Source: Benincasa hispida (taxonomy: Eukaryota; Streptophyta; Magnoliopsida; Cucurbitales; Cucurbitaceae). From it: DNA of 64,000 nt. Below the pieces are notes generated by a model. It saw only the letters and a list, made by a program, of their open reading frames with translations, ran no database searches and was not told the origin of the DNA. Shown here piece by piece: positions 31,871 to 44,449 of the stretch (positions are counted from its first letter, which is position 1; every line of letters starts with the position of its first letter). The stretch is taken from assembly GCF_009727055.1 (NCBI RefSeq), contig NC_052351.1, positions 52,698,430-52,762,429 on the forward strand, written 5' to 3'. Made by a program: the position numbers and the translations under genes.

Positions 31871-34138
31871 TCTAAAAAAGAGGCATACTCATGGTTACAT
31901 TTGAAGAAGCTTGTTTGCTAACCAAGGACCTTGACTCCTCTTTGCCTAGTATTTTTGTATCTATTTTTAAAAAATTCAAGGAGGTCTTTTTCGAGGAGTT
32001 ACCTAAGGAGCTTTCACTCTTGAGGGGCATACAGCATAAGATGACTTTATTCCAGGTGCCCAAATTCCAAACCGACCAGCCTACCAAACCAATCCATAAG
32101 AGGCCAAAAAGATTCAGAAGTAAGTAGATGAGTTGCTTGCTGAAAGTTTAAGTCCTTGTAGTGTTCTAGTCTTACTTGTACCTAAGAAAGATGGATCTTG
32201 GAGAATGTATGTTGATTGTAGGGCTATTGATAAAATTACAATTAAGTATAGACATCATATCCCTAGGTTCGATAACATTCTAGATGAATTGTATGGTTAT
32301 AGATTTTTTACAAAGCAGACTTAAAATCTGAATATCATCATATTAGGATGAATTTTGGAGTTGAATGGAAAACTGCTTTTAAAACTAGACATGGTTTATA
32401 TGAATGGTTAGTTATGCCTTTTGGCTTAACTAATGTACCTAGTACTTTTATGATACTTATGAACCATGCATTGCATGAAGTTTTAGAAGAGTTTGTAGTG
32501 GTTTATTTTGATGACATCCTAATATACTCTAAGACACTAGAGGATTATGTGATGCATGTTAGGTGTGTTTTGATTGCAATTAAAAGGAAAATCTTTATGC
32601 TAATCTAAAAAAAGTGTTGTTTTTGCATGGAAAAGATAAGCTTCATAGGTTTTGTAGTTTCTAAACATGGAGTGGAAGTTGATTATGAGAAGGTTAAAGT
32701 AATTAGGGAGTGATCTTACCTAAAATGCTAGTGAAATTGGGAGTTTTCATCAGCTAGTTAGTTTTTATAGGAGGTTCATAGAGATCTTAGTTCCATACCT
32801 GCACCAGTTAATGAACTTATAAGGAAAAATGTAAAGTTTTAGCAAGGACAAGCACAAGAACACGCTTTGAACGATTTGAAGGATAAGTTATGTAATGTGC
32901 ATTAACTTGCCTTGCCTAAATTTGAGCTAACATTTGAAATTAAGTGTGATGCCATTTGAATAAGAATTGAGGTTGTTTTCATGCAGGATCAAAGACCATT
33001 GGTGTACTTCAGTGAGAAGTTAAATGGAGTTGTCTTGCAATATCCTTTCTAAAGAGTTCATGCCTTAGTGAAAGGACTACAAACGTGACAATAATACTTG
33101 TGGCCAAAGGATTTTATTGTTCATACTAACCACCAATGTTTACAACACTTGAAATGCCAACAAAAACTTAATTGAAAACATGCAAAATGGTTGGAGTTCA
33201 TTGAAACTTTTCCTTATGTGATACGATGTAAGAAAGGTAAGGAAAATGTAGTTGCTGATGCGCTATCTAGGAGGTATATCTTGTTAAATGCCCCTCACAC
33301 TAGGTTGCTTAGTTTTGAACATATTAAGATATTGTATTCATAATACACTTAGTTTTTACTTATTGTTGAAAATCTCAAGCAAAAACGTGTTGTGCCTGAT
33401 TATATGATGTTTTATGAGTTTCTGTTTAGGAAGAATTAGCTTTACATTCCCACTTGTTCTATTCATGAGTTATTAGTTAAAGAAGCGCGTGGAGAAGGTT
33501 TAATGGGACATTATGGGGTCACTAAGTCATATCACATGTTGAGTGAACATTTTTATTGGCCTAAAATGGGGCGTGATGTACATAAAGAGTGTGAAAGATG
33601 CATTGCAGGGGTAAGGAAGCCAAGTGTAAGTCAAGACCATGGGTCAATATTTACCTTTACCAACTCCTAATGAATTGTGGTTAGATATAAGAAATGGATT
33701 TGGTATTTGGATTACCTCAATCTAAGAGAGGAAAGGATAACCTTTTTGTTCTAATTGACAGGTTTAGTGAAATGACATATTTCATTGCATGTAATAAAAC
33801 TAATGATACTAAACATGTAGCTAACTTGTTCTTTAAGTATGTGGTTAAATTTCATGGCATTCTTACAAGCATTGGTAGTGATAGAGATGTAAATTTTTTA
33901 AGTCATTTTTGTAAAGTACTTTGTGGAAAGCTTGGTATTAAGTTAGTTTACTCCACTACACGTCTCAGACTGATGGACAAACTTAGATAGGTCAATAGGA
34001 CATTGGTGACTATGCTTAGGGTTGTAATAGATGGAAACACAAAAATTTGGGAGGATTTTCTACCATTTATTGAATTTGCATACAATATGTCACTAAATGT
34101 ACATTGTTTGAGATTGTGTACGGATTTAACCTTTTATC
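31871..34138 (+). pseudogene. Ty3/Gypsy RT-RNaseH-integrase remnant (copy 3)
   Basis: Reverse transcriptase 31891-about 32720 ([28 protein letters not shown], and an intact catalytic [11 protein letters not shown] at about 32500-32530); RNase H about 32820-33270 ending in ALSRRY; integrase zinc region about 33470-33620; integrase core 33694-about 34130 (MDLVFGLPQ, SDRDVNFLS). Frames change repeatedly and stops are frequent. The motif pattern, with a conserved RT and the C-terminal tail found at 36100-36345, suggests a CRM-like or related chromovirus; the lineage is not certain. The coding region is split by a solo LTR at 34139. Confidence 0.8.
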
Positions 34139-36044
34139 TGTTGAACTTTATGTCCTAAAACTTGCAGTTAATAAAAGATAAATAGATTCTATAGTCAATA
34201 AACTTATTATTGATTATATAAATTGCATACGTAAAAGTCTAAATCCAATAAACTAAGATCCATGATTATTATATGAATACTTGAACTTTATGTAGAGACA
34301 TAGAGATGAATGAAGTTCGAGTAAACCACCAAAATGGTCTATTGTACATGATTAAGGTTTGGTACCTTATTTTGGTAACACTATTAGATATGGCCTACTG
34401 TGTAGCTATTACAAGTTGTTGTAAAGATACTACAAACGAAGTGATCCATATTCGTTCATGTATTGACATGGGGAGTGGGGGCGTCCTATGCAATGAGTTT
34501 GCATAAGATCAGACCAAGACATAAGTTACTCTTACTTTATAACGTTGTTTACTGTTTAAGACTGATTATTTCGCTTAGATGACCTAGGTAACTCGATCTT
34601 AATCCTGAGCTAACTATAAACTTCTGTTTATTTGGGATTATCCTTAGATTTTCATGGATGAGGGTTGGCTCAACAGCGCTGGCTCAATAAGCCTCCCATT
34701 TCAAGGGTAAAACTGGGCAGATAGCTGGGGACATAGGGTGCAAGACGGAATTCACACAGGTGCAAGACGGAATTCACGCATACCCTATTTAAGGATAGGA
34801 GAAAGGTTGTTCTTTTATGTACTGAATCTAGGTCTTGAACAAGAGGCCCCACCCTCTCACTGGGCTGAGAAGGATCTAGTTTAGTGATTGGATCACAAAC
34901 CGATTGTTCATTAGAGGATCAGTAGAAATTTAAGGAACAAGACGTAATCTCAAGAGTAAAACAGACATTTAACCCAGTCGTTATTACGAACAACCTGTGA
35001 AGGGTTAACTTACTAATCATGGTTATATCGAGTGGACATAATATATCTACAGTGAGGGGAGTGCAACTATGGGCTTTAGTGGAGTGACCCATTAGTTAAC
35101 GAATGGGGGTTAATTCAGTGTAAAGAGTTTAGCCAATTAATCTTGGATCGTTGGAGCCCATGATCTGTAGGTCCACAAGGCCCCTCTACTAGCTCGTAAA
35201 TGGATTAGCTTTAAAGTAGCGTGATAAGTTAATTTGAAACATTCAAATTATAAATAAGGGAATGAGTAATTATATGAGATATAATTATGCGTTTAATTTG
35301 GGAATTAAACGGGATTGGAGAATTTAATATTTAAACATGATTTAAATATTAAATTCATGAAGGTGGAATTTGTGTAAAGTTAATTTAATATTTGATATTA
35401 AATTAATTAAATTGTCTAATTAATTATTTATTATTAATTTTATTATAAAATTAATTTATGAAATTAATTTTGTAAAATTAATAAATATTTTTTGTTTTGA
35501 AAAACAAAATATGGAAAACACAAGAAAAGAGAAAAGTTAGATTTCTCCAGTAAACACCTTCAAGTTGCTCACAACAATCCCACTTGCTCTTGCTTCAATA
35601 CTCCAAGCATGAGCTACATCTCATGCAGCCTTCTTCTCTGTATGAATGTCCTACAATAAATAGAAAATTTTAAGTTGAGGCATGCATCAGTTGAACTTTT
35701 ACTGAGGCATGCATCAGTTGAACTTTTACTGAAAATTTTAAGTTGAAGAAAGTGTTCTTCAAGTGCAATATTGAGTTCTTCTCCAAATTCTCATCATTCA
35801 AGCTTATTTTGATCCCACAACTCAATATAAAGCTCCAAGTGAATAGTAGGGAAGATCTTGAGGTGGTTCACAAAAATATTTGGAGAAGACTTGCAACTGA
35901 ATTCGATATTAAAGAAGTTCTACAAAGGTATGACTTGAAACCCTCTTATTATTGTATGAGCATGCTTTATTTACAACTAAAACTAATGAATTAAAATGTT
36001 TATTAATTCTTGTTGCTTCTACTGCATGCTGATATACTCATACA
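34139..36044 (+). mobile_element. Complete solo Copia-type LTR (1906 bp) inside Gypsy integrase
   Basis: TGTTGAACTTTATG ... CTCATACA with exact target repeats TTATC (34134-34138 and 36045-36049). Removing it joins the integrase C-terminus as in the copy at 57390-57420. A short duplication (GAGGCATGCATCAGTTGAAC) lies at 35673-35730. A T/A-rich stretch (35380-35510) precedes the transcribed part. No gene; the small frames at 34306 and 35743 are not supported. Confidence 0.85.
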
Positions 36045-36049
36045 TTATC

Positions 36050-36345
36050 AACTATTGATTTGTTGTCTTTGCCTTCAAACGAGGTTGTGAATTTTTAAGC
36101 TAATGAGAAGGCCACTGCCATTCGAGAGCTACATAAAGAGGTTAAAGAAAGGATTGAAAAGCAAAATGCCAAGGTAATGAAGAGGGCTAACCAACATCAA
36201 AAGCCTATGATATTTAAGGAGCGGATTGGGTTTAGGTCCACCTCCGAAAAGAAAGATTTCCACATCAACGAGATTCTAAGTTAAATCCAAAAGGAGATTC
36301 ACCTTTTTAAGTGATGAAGAAAATTAATGACAATACCTACCAGAT
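36050..36345 (+). pseudogene. Ty3/Gypsy pol C-terminal remnant (copy 3)
   Basis: Continuation of the interrupted integrase, colinear with 3287-3600; cut after DQIDL and joined to LTR sequence by deletion. Confidence 0.75.
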
Positions 36346-36768
36346 TGATCTTGAGGAGATTTAAGCAGCAACATCTTATCAGAAACTTTATAATTGGTTT
36401 CAGTTTCTGCTACAAGATGAAACCGATTGAACTTTGCTAATTTATTTTAATTTATAGACATAACTTAATTTTTTGTGTATTTTCATTATTAGACCCATAT
36501 ATGCTTTGTTTAGGTTTTTGGTTCTTTTTTAGTTAGGGATAGAATGGAATTTTTAAGTCCCTTTAGTTAAAGAGAGGAAGAGAAATTAGGAAGAAGCACA
36601 TGGATAATGACATTTTTAACTGATGAAGAAAATCAACGACAATGCTTACCAGATTGATCTTGATGGTAAATATGGTGTGATTGCAACTTTTAAGGTTTCT
36701 TATTTAACTCTTTTTTATGTAGACATGAACTTGATTCGTAGACGAATCCTTCAAAAGGGGGAAAAGAT

Positions 36769-36915
36769 AGGGGTTAGTATCAGTCGGGCGGAGTCAGATT
36801 TGGATAAAAACTTCCACCAACCAATGAACTCATCAGTTTTATCGATCGATTTTATTCAGTGCTATCGGTTTCAGTCATTCGGATCGATTTTTCGGCTATC
36901 TCTGCTCACCCCTAG
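36769..36915. mobile_element. hAT-type MITE, unit 3 first copy
   Basis: Flanked by GAAAAGAT (36761-36768) and GAGAAGAT (36916-36923); ends AGGGGT and CACCCCTAG. Confidence 0.75.
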
Positions 36916-37468
36916 GAGAAGATGACATGAACCAAACGTTCTTGTATTTCTTCCAGGATCAATCACACTCTCAAGAGCCAAGAAGCTACAATTAGTGTTG
37001 AATTCTCACACTCAAGCGAAGGTGAATTTAATTAAGGAGATTTAAGCAGCAACATCTTATCAGAAACTTTATTATTGGTTTCAGTTTCTGCTACAAGATG
37101 AAAACGATTGAACTTTGCCAATTTATTTTAATTTGCAGACATACCTTAATTTTTTGAGTATTTTCATTATTGGACCTATATGTGCTTTGTATAGGTTTTT
37201 AGTTCTTTTTTAGTTAGGGATAGAATGGACTTTTTAAGTCCCTTTAGTTAAATAGGATGCTAACTAAAGAGAGGAAGAGAAAATTAGGAAAGAAACACAT
37301 AGATAATAACCTTTTTAAGTGATGAAGAAAATCAACGACAATGCTTACCTGATGATCTTGATGGTAAATATGGTGTGATTGCAACTTTTAAGGTTTCTTA
37401 TTTAACTCTTTTTTTATGTAAGAAATGAACTTGATTCGTAGACGGATCCTTCAAAAAGGGGAGAAGAT

Positions 37469-37617
37469 AGGGGTTCAGTATCAGTCGGGCGGAGTCAGAT
37501 TTGGATAAAAACTGCCACCAACCAATGACTCATCAGTTTTATCGATCGATTTTATTCAGTGCTATCGGTTTCAAGTCATTCGGATCGATTTTTCGGCCTT
37601 TCTCTGCTCATCCCTAG
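37469..37617. mobile_element. hAT-type MITE, unit 3 second copy
   Basis: Flanked by GAGAAGAT on both sides (37461-37468, 37618-37625). Confidence 0.75.
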
Positions 37618-38000
37618 GAGAAGATGACATGAAACCAAACGTTCTTGTATTCTTCTAGGATCAATCACACTCTCAAGAGCCAAGAAGCTACAATTAGTGT
37701 TGAATTCTCACACTTAAGCGAAGGTGAATTTAATTAAGGAGATTTAAGCAGCAACATCTTATCAGAAACTTTATTATTGGTTTCAGTTTCTGCTACAAGA
37801 TGAAAACGATTGAACTTTGCCAATTTATTTTAATTTGCAGACATACCTTAATTTTTTGAGTATTTTCATTATTGGACCTATATGTGCTTTGTATAGGTTT
37901 TTAGTTCTTTTTTAGTTAGGGATAGAATGGACTTTTTAAGTCCCTTTAGTTAAATAGGATGCTAACTAAATAGAGGAAGAGAAATTAGGAAGAAGCACAT

Positions 38001-38275
38001 GGATAATGAATAGTTTTTCAGAATTGATGTACGACTCTCTCAAAATTATTATAATTTAGAAAAAAAATTAATAAATACAATTTCATAAATATATATGGTT
38101 TTAAAATAAAGATTTTGAAACAAAATTTGAAGGACTTGTTGTAGGCTTGTAGCCATCTTAACTTTTAAATAAGAGAGGCCAAATAGAAAAATAATAATAA
38201 ATAAACAAATGAATAAAATTGAGTTAAAATATCATTTTAGTCCTTGTACTTTAAAATATGTTTAATTCTAGTTCT
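38001..38275. repeat. AT-rich duplicated flank left of element B
   Basis: Same segment as 4191-4501 and 20601-20909; no gene. Confidence 0.75.
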
Positions 38276-38280
38276 TGTAC

Positions 38281-41066
38281 TGTGAAACCAGGATCTCAAT
38301 TTCCCTACATAAGTAGGTAATTAAAGGAATTAACTAAGTATAAGTTAAATCCTATGTTAAAGAGAAGGAAAATTCTAAGTGTTGGAATAAATTTTCTTTG
38401 CCTAGCTTTGAGTTGAGCCTTAACTAGTGAAAATTTGGCTAAGTGTGAAGTAAAATACAACCACGTGTTTAGTGTTAGGATACATTAATGCATGAAGCTG
38501 TAAGGAGGCTAAGGTTGTAGAAGTTAAAAGAAATTAAGACTTAAAGCCAAGGACAACCATGCGTGGAGTTTATGATGTTTGCCCAATCGTTGGCATGACA
38601 AGGGACGCATGTTGGCAGAAGCATTGGCAAGAGGTGTTACCCAAAGGTTGCTCATGCATTGGGATGATAAGAAGCTATGTGAGTGAGAGCAAGAGGGCTA
38701 GACAATGAGCGCAAGGCGCTGGGTGTTGGAGTGATGCGTGCGGATGATCGTGTAGCTACATGCGGCATAAAAGATGCGCTAGACGATAATACTACACGAT
38801 AGGTGATGGCGCTACACAATCAGCATAAATGCTAGACGATAGTGTTAAACGATGAGCTTGGGCGCTAGACGATAAGTGTAGATGTTAGACGATGTGTTAG
38901 GCGAGAGAGCTAGGTGATAGACGTAAGCTTTAGACGATGGCCTTACATGATAAACGTGAGTGCTACACGATAGGCAAAGTGCTAGATGATGGGCGTTGCG
39001 TGATAGATGCAGATGCTAGACGATGGTGTTACACGATAGGCGGACTCGCTAAACAATGGGCGTGATACATTAGACGATAGGCATCAGCACTACAGGATGA
39101 GTGACAGCGAGAGGTACACGATGAGTGACAGCGAGATCGTTCACAGCGAGAGGTCACTAAACGATGAGCTATGCGATGGCCTATGCGCTAGACGATGATC
39201 GAAAACGAGAGGGCTGGATGATGAACGATAGCGAGAGGGTTGGATGATGAGCAACAGTGAGAGATTAGCTAAACGCTAGAGCTATGCGATGAAGTGCAAG
39301 AGCTACACGATGAACTAGACAATTGGCAAAGTGTTTATGCATTGTTGAGGCTTGAGTTACACAAGGCTGATGGATTCATCCATACAAGTGCCTATACCGA
39401 GAAGAGGTTGAACTTGAATTAGTAGGAGGTGGACAGATAGAGTTTCATGAAAGGAAGACTTATGCATGAGGAAGACAACTCAAACTTCATGGAAGTAGGT
39501 GAGTGGCATGGAAGTAGGTGAATGACAAGGAAGTAGTTGGTGGCAAAGCATAGAGTAGACACTCCATAAGTTTCTTAAGAAGAAGGTATCATGTGTTAGA
39601 AGCTTTGTAAGATGAGAAGGATTGGTTCCTTTGGTCTATAAATACCACCACAAGGTGTCTCTTCAGTTCATAATCCGAAATCCTCTTGAGAAATACTTGG
39701 AAGAGTGTTTAACAGCTGTTTCGGAGGAAACCATGTGTTGATCAAGAAGTTCCAAGAGGAGGAGATACTGTCGAATAGTGAGGTCTAGAAGTAGCATCAA
39801 ATTGGGACGAGAAGTTCTCCCAGACTACTCATGCATTTTAAGTTATTTTAAAGCCACTTGAAAGCTTTGAGAGTCTAGTTTTCAAAACAGAGCTTCTGGA
39901 GAAGAAGCTCCAAGGAATCAGGCTGGAGGGTGGAGAAAAAATATAAGGGTCGAGCTCTTGGTTAAGCTTGGGCCAGTCTTGATGACTTAAGAATTCCAGC
40001 CATACCACGAGAAGTTTGGAGCTGATATTTTAATGTAAGTTTCCTAATACATTTTAGAACATATTTATAGAAGGATGTGTCTCGAAATAAGGCTTAGAAT
40101 GATGAGTAATCTAAGCTTGAAGTTGAATATTGAATTTAGGGTGTAAAAGTGAGCCCGAGGAAACTAAGGAACTTCTAGAGAAAAAGGTTCCTACCCAACC
40201 AAGGCGAGTGGTAATTTTCTTTAAGTCTTAAGCATATTTTATAGAGTATATGTATATGCTTATGTTGTGAATGAGTAATTAGCATGAGAAAGAGATTATG
40301 TGATCGGGATGGTCAGGGGGTCAATAGACCTTATTCCTGAGCCTAGAGCAGAACCTCACGAGATGGTCAGTAGACCGAGAGGTCTAGTTCTAGAGCCTGT
40401 GAGAAAAACCTCATATGGGATGATCAGAGGGCCAACAAGCCTAGCTTCTGAGCCCATAAGTGGGGATCTATGTGCACATAAGAAATATAGGGAACGCAAG
40501 AGAGTAAGTGTTTTTTACTAGTATCAGTTTAACTACCTACCGTATGTGTAGGTAGAGTCGAGATCAGACTCATTATGAGTAGTATCAGTTCAAGTATCTA
40601 TCGTGTGCGTAGGTAAAGTTGAGAAAAGACTCATTCAAAGCTGAGATTTGGATATTAACTTCACAGTTATGATATGCTTGTATTTTTGTATGAGTTAAAA
40701 TAGACTCTAGAAGTTACTTACCACTCACTAAGCTTCTTGAAGCTCATTCTTTTCTTTCATGTTTTTCTTCTCAGGTAGAGAGAGGTGAGGAGTTCCAGGG
40801 TGCTGTTAATGTCAAGTTCTGCCACATCCATAATCACACTTCCAGTTTTAGAGTTGTTGATATAAACTTTGTAGTTTAAGCTATAAACGTTATACTGTTT
40901 TTAATAAAATGAGTTTAGTCAAATTGTTGATGTTTATATCCTTGTTTTAAAGTTTTATAAAAGTAAAGATGTTCAGATGGACAATAAGTATCATAAAAGA
41001 GTGGTTTCTGTTGTCGTTCATGCCTCCCATTAGGCATAGAAGACGAGCTCAGGGCGGGATGTGACA
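38281..41066 (+). repeat. 5' LTR of element B
   Basis: TGTGAAACCAGG to GATGTGACA. Contains the minisatellite (38779-39335), TATA box (39637-39644), open in-frame 57-bp repeats (40300-40521) and the LTR-end hairpin, here TAAGCTTC-TT-GAAGCTCA with one arm base changed (about 40728-40745). Confidence 0.85.
38779..39335. repeat. ACGAT minisatellite (element B, 5' LTR)
   Basis: Same units as at 4885. Confidence 0.85.
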
Positions 41067-41605
41067 GCTTGGTATCAGAGCAAAGGTTTACATAAAACCT
41101 GGGGAAAGGTTGGGTGTAAAGATTGAGTTGATACCAGTTTGGTATAAAAGTATAAAGTTCTCGAAAATCAGATGGTTAAGTTAGAAAAACCTGTGGTTTG
41201 AGTTCAGTAAAACCAAAGAAAAGTGTGGTAGAATAAAGGTTTAAAGAGAAACCTAGGAATTAGTCAAAGTAAGACTAAGAGGAATAGTTGAAGTGGCAGG
41301 ACCTAGTAGACAACCTAAGCTGGAACTTACAACGGTACTTGAAGATCCATTGAGGAAGGTTTGAATTAATTAAGTTATTCTCATTTAGAGTTTGAGATAG
41401 AAAAGTTATTTGTAGACAGTTTGGTTGGACGACTAGCTAAGAGATGGATAGGAGAGGTATCGTTGGACAAACTAAGGAAATAATATCAAAGTAGCACAGC
41501 GGAAGTGTAATGATAAACAAGGTTATAAGAGTTTGCGACAAAGGTTGTTGTGAAACCTTGGTCCGAGTAAATTTCGAGGACAAAATTTTCTTCAAGGAAA
41601 GTAAT
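41067..41605 (+). other. Internal region of element B, non-coding
   Basis: Primer-binding site TGGTATCAGAGCA at 41070-41082, the PBS-like hairpin at 41129-41147 (one substitution), and a purine-rich tract AAGGAAAGTAAT just before the 3' LTR. No coding frame. Confidence 0.8.
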
Positions 41606-44397
41606 TTTGAAACCCAGATCTAAATTTCCCTACTTAAGCAGGTAATTAAGGGAATTAACTAAGTATAAGTTAAATCCTATGTTAAAGAGAAGGAAAATTC
41701 TAAGTGTTGGAATAGATTTTCTTTGAGTAGCTTTGAGTTGAGCCTTAACTAGTGAAAATTTGGCTAAGTGTGAAGTCAAAAAGAAACCATGTGTTTGGTG
41801 TTAGGAAACATTAACGCATGAGGCTCTAAGGAGGCTAAGTTTATAGAGGTTAAAAGAAATTAAGCCTTAAAGTCAAGGACAACCATGCGTGGAGTTTATG
41901 AAGTTTGCCCAATCGTTGGCATGACAAGGGATGCATGCTGGTCGAAGCATTGGCATGAGGCGCTACCCAAAGGTTGCTCATGCATTGGGATGATAAGAAG
42001 CTACGTGAGCGAGAGCGAGACAGCTAGACAATGAGTGCAAGGCGTTGGGCGTTTGAGTGATGCACGCGGACGATCGTGTAGCTACATGCGACGCTAAATG
42101 ATGCGCAAGACGATAACAGTACATGATAGGCAATGACGCTACACGATCAGCATAAACGCTGGACGATAACGCTAAACGATGAGCTTGGGCGCTAGACGAT
42201 AAGCGTAGATGCTAGACGATGCGTTAGACATGAGAGCTAGGTGATAGACGCAAGTGCTAGACGATGGCACTACACGATAACTATGAGCGCTACACGATAG
42301 GCAAAGCGCTAGATGATGGGTGTTGAGCGATAGATGCAGACGTTAGACGATGGTGATACACGATAAGCGTAAGTGCTACACATTAGGTGGACTCGCTACA
42401 TGATAGGCTTGATGTGTTAGACGATAGGTGTCAGCACTATACAACGAGCGACAACAAGAGTTACACGATGAGCGACAGCGAGATCGTTAACAGTGAGAGA
42501 TCACTAAACAATGAACTATGCGATAGGCATAGGCGCTATGCGATAGACTATGCACTAGACAATGAGCGAAAATGAGAGGGATGAATGATGAGTGACAGCG
42601 AGAGTTTAGCTAAACGATGGAGCTATACGATGAAGTGCAAGAGTTACACGATAAACTAGATGATGGGTCAAGTGTTTATGTGTTGCTGAGGCTTGCATTA
42701 CACAAGGCTGATGGATTCACCCGGTCAAGTGGCTATATCGAGAAAAGGTTAAGCTTGAATTAATAGGAGTTAGACAAAGAGTTTCATGCAAAGAAGACTT
42801 ATTTATGAGGAAGACAACTCAAACTTCATGCATGTAGGTGAGTGACATGGAAGTAGGTGAATGGCAAGAAATAGATGGTGGCAAAGCATAGGGCAGACAC
42901 TCCAAAAGTTTCTTAAGAAAGAAATGTCATGCATTGGAAACTTTGTAAGATGGGAAGGATGGGATCCTTTGGTCTATAAATACCACTGTGTATCTTCAGT
43001 TCATAATCCTCCTCTTGAGAAATACTAGGAAGAGTGTTTGAGAGTATTTTCGGGGGAAACCATGCGTTAATCAAGAAGTTCCAAGAGGAGGAGATGATGT
43101 CGGATAGTGAGGTCTTGAAGTAGCATCAACTTGGGATGAGGAGTTCTCCCAGACTACTCGTGCGTTTTGAGTGATTTCAAAGGCACTTGAATGCTCTGAG
43201 AGTCTAGTTTTCAAGTCAGGGCTTCCAGAGAAGAAGTTCCAAGGAATTAGGTTGGAAAGTGGAGAAAAGTCCGAAGGGTCGAGCTCTCGGGTAAGCTTGG
43301 GTCTGTCTTGATGATTTAAGAATTCCAGCCAACCCACAAAGAGTTCTAAGCTGATATTTTAAGATACGCTTCTTGCGACATTACATGATTGTAGAAGGAA
43401 GTGACTCGAAGTAAGGCTTATAATGATGAGTAATCTAAGCTTGAAGTCAAATCTGGAATTTAGGGTTCAAAAGGGAGCCCGAGGAAACCAAGGAACTTCT
43501 AGGGAAAAAGTTTCCTACCCGACCAAGGTGAGTGGTAATTTCCTTTAAGTGTTAAGCATATCTTATAGAGTATATGTATATGTTTATGTTATGAATGAGT
43601 AATTAGCATGAGAATGTGATTATGTGATCAAGATGGTCAAGGGGTCAATAGACCTAGTTCCTAAGCCCCAAGCAGAACCTCACGGGATGGTCAGAAGACC
43701 GAGAGGTTTAGTTTCTGAGCCTGTTAGAAGAACCTCATATGGGATGGTCAAAGGGCCGACAGGCCTAATTTCTGAGCCCAGAAGTGAGGATCTATGTGCA
43801 CATAAGAAACATAGGAAATGCAAGAGCTTAAGCGTGTATGACTAGCATTAGTTTAACTACCTACCTTGTCTGTAGGTAGAATCGAGATCAGACTCATTAT
43901 GAGTAGTATCAGTTCAAGTATCTACCGTGTGCGTAGGTAGAATTGAGAACAGACTCATTCAAGGTTGAGATTTGGATGTTAACGTTGTAGTTGTGATATG
44001 CTTGTATTTTTTTATTAGTTGAAATAGACTCTAGAAGTTGCTTACCACTCATTGAGCTTCTTGAAGCTCATTCTTTTCTTTCATGTTTTTCTTCCCATGT
44101 AGTGAAAGGTGAGGAGTTCCAGGGTACTGCTAAGGTTAAGGTTTGCCACAGCCACAATCACACTTCCGTTGTTAGAGCTGTTGATTTAAACTTTGTAGTT
44201 TAAGCTTGGGAGTTGTATAAACGTTATACTGATTTAATCAAACGAGTTTAGTCAAATTGTTGTTGTTTATATCCTTGTTTTAAAGATTTATGAAAGTAAA
44301 GAGGTTCAAATGGGCAGTAGGTATCACAAAAAGGTGGTACTTGCAGTCCTTCATGCCTCCCCTTGAGCCCAGGAGACAGACTCGAGGCGAGGTGTGA
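41606..44397 (+). repeat. 3' LTR of element B
   Basis: Contains the minisatellite (42100-42665), TATA box (42975-42982) and in-frame 57-bp repeats (43624-43845). It differs from the 5' LTR at many positions, so insertion is not recent; the 3' LTR resembles the 3' LTR of element A more than its own 5' LTR in several blocks, as expected if A and B derive from one duplicated insertion. Confidence 0.8.
42100..42665. repeat. ACGAT minisatellite (element B, 3' LTR)
   Basis: Same units as at 4885. Confidence 0.85.
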
Positions 44398-44449
44398 TGT
44401 ACTTTCAAATATCTAATTTTAGTCTCTAACTTTTCAATAAATCTTAAAT

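Larger units (their letters stand above)
36346..38000 (+). repeat. Tandemly multiplied Gypsy 3' end (pol tail + MITE + LTR)
   Basis: The block pol tail - hAT MITE - partial LTR occurs almost identically at 36612-37309 and 37310-38000 (period about 698 bp), and a third, internally deleted copy precedes it (36300-36611). The last copy differs mainly by single-base insertions (for example near 37412, 37475 and 37573). LTR parts begin at about 36924 and 37626. Confidence 0.8.
38281..44397 (+). mobile_element. Long-LTR non-coding retroelement, copy B (complete)
   Basis: 5' LTR 38281-41066 (2786 bp), internal 41067-41605 (539 bp), 3' LTR 41606-44397 (2792 bp), flanked by the direct repeat TGTAC (38276-38280, 44398-44402). 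The 3' LTR lacks its terminal CA, and its start is TTTTGAAAC instead of TGTGAAAC. No gag or pol. LTRs fill over 90 percent of the element, unlike either typical TRIMs (short LTRs) or LARDs (long internal region). Confidence 0.9.
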
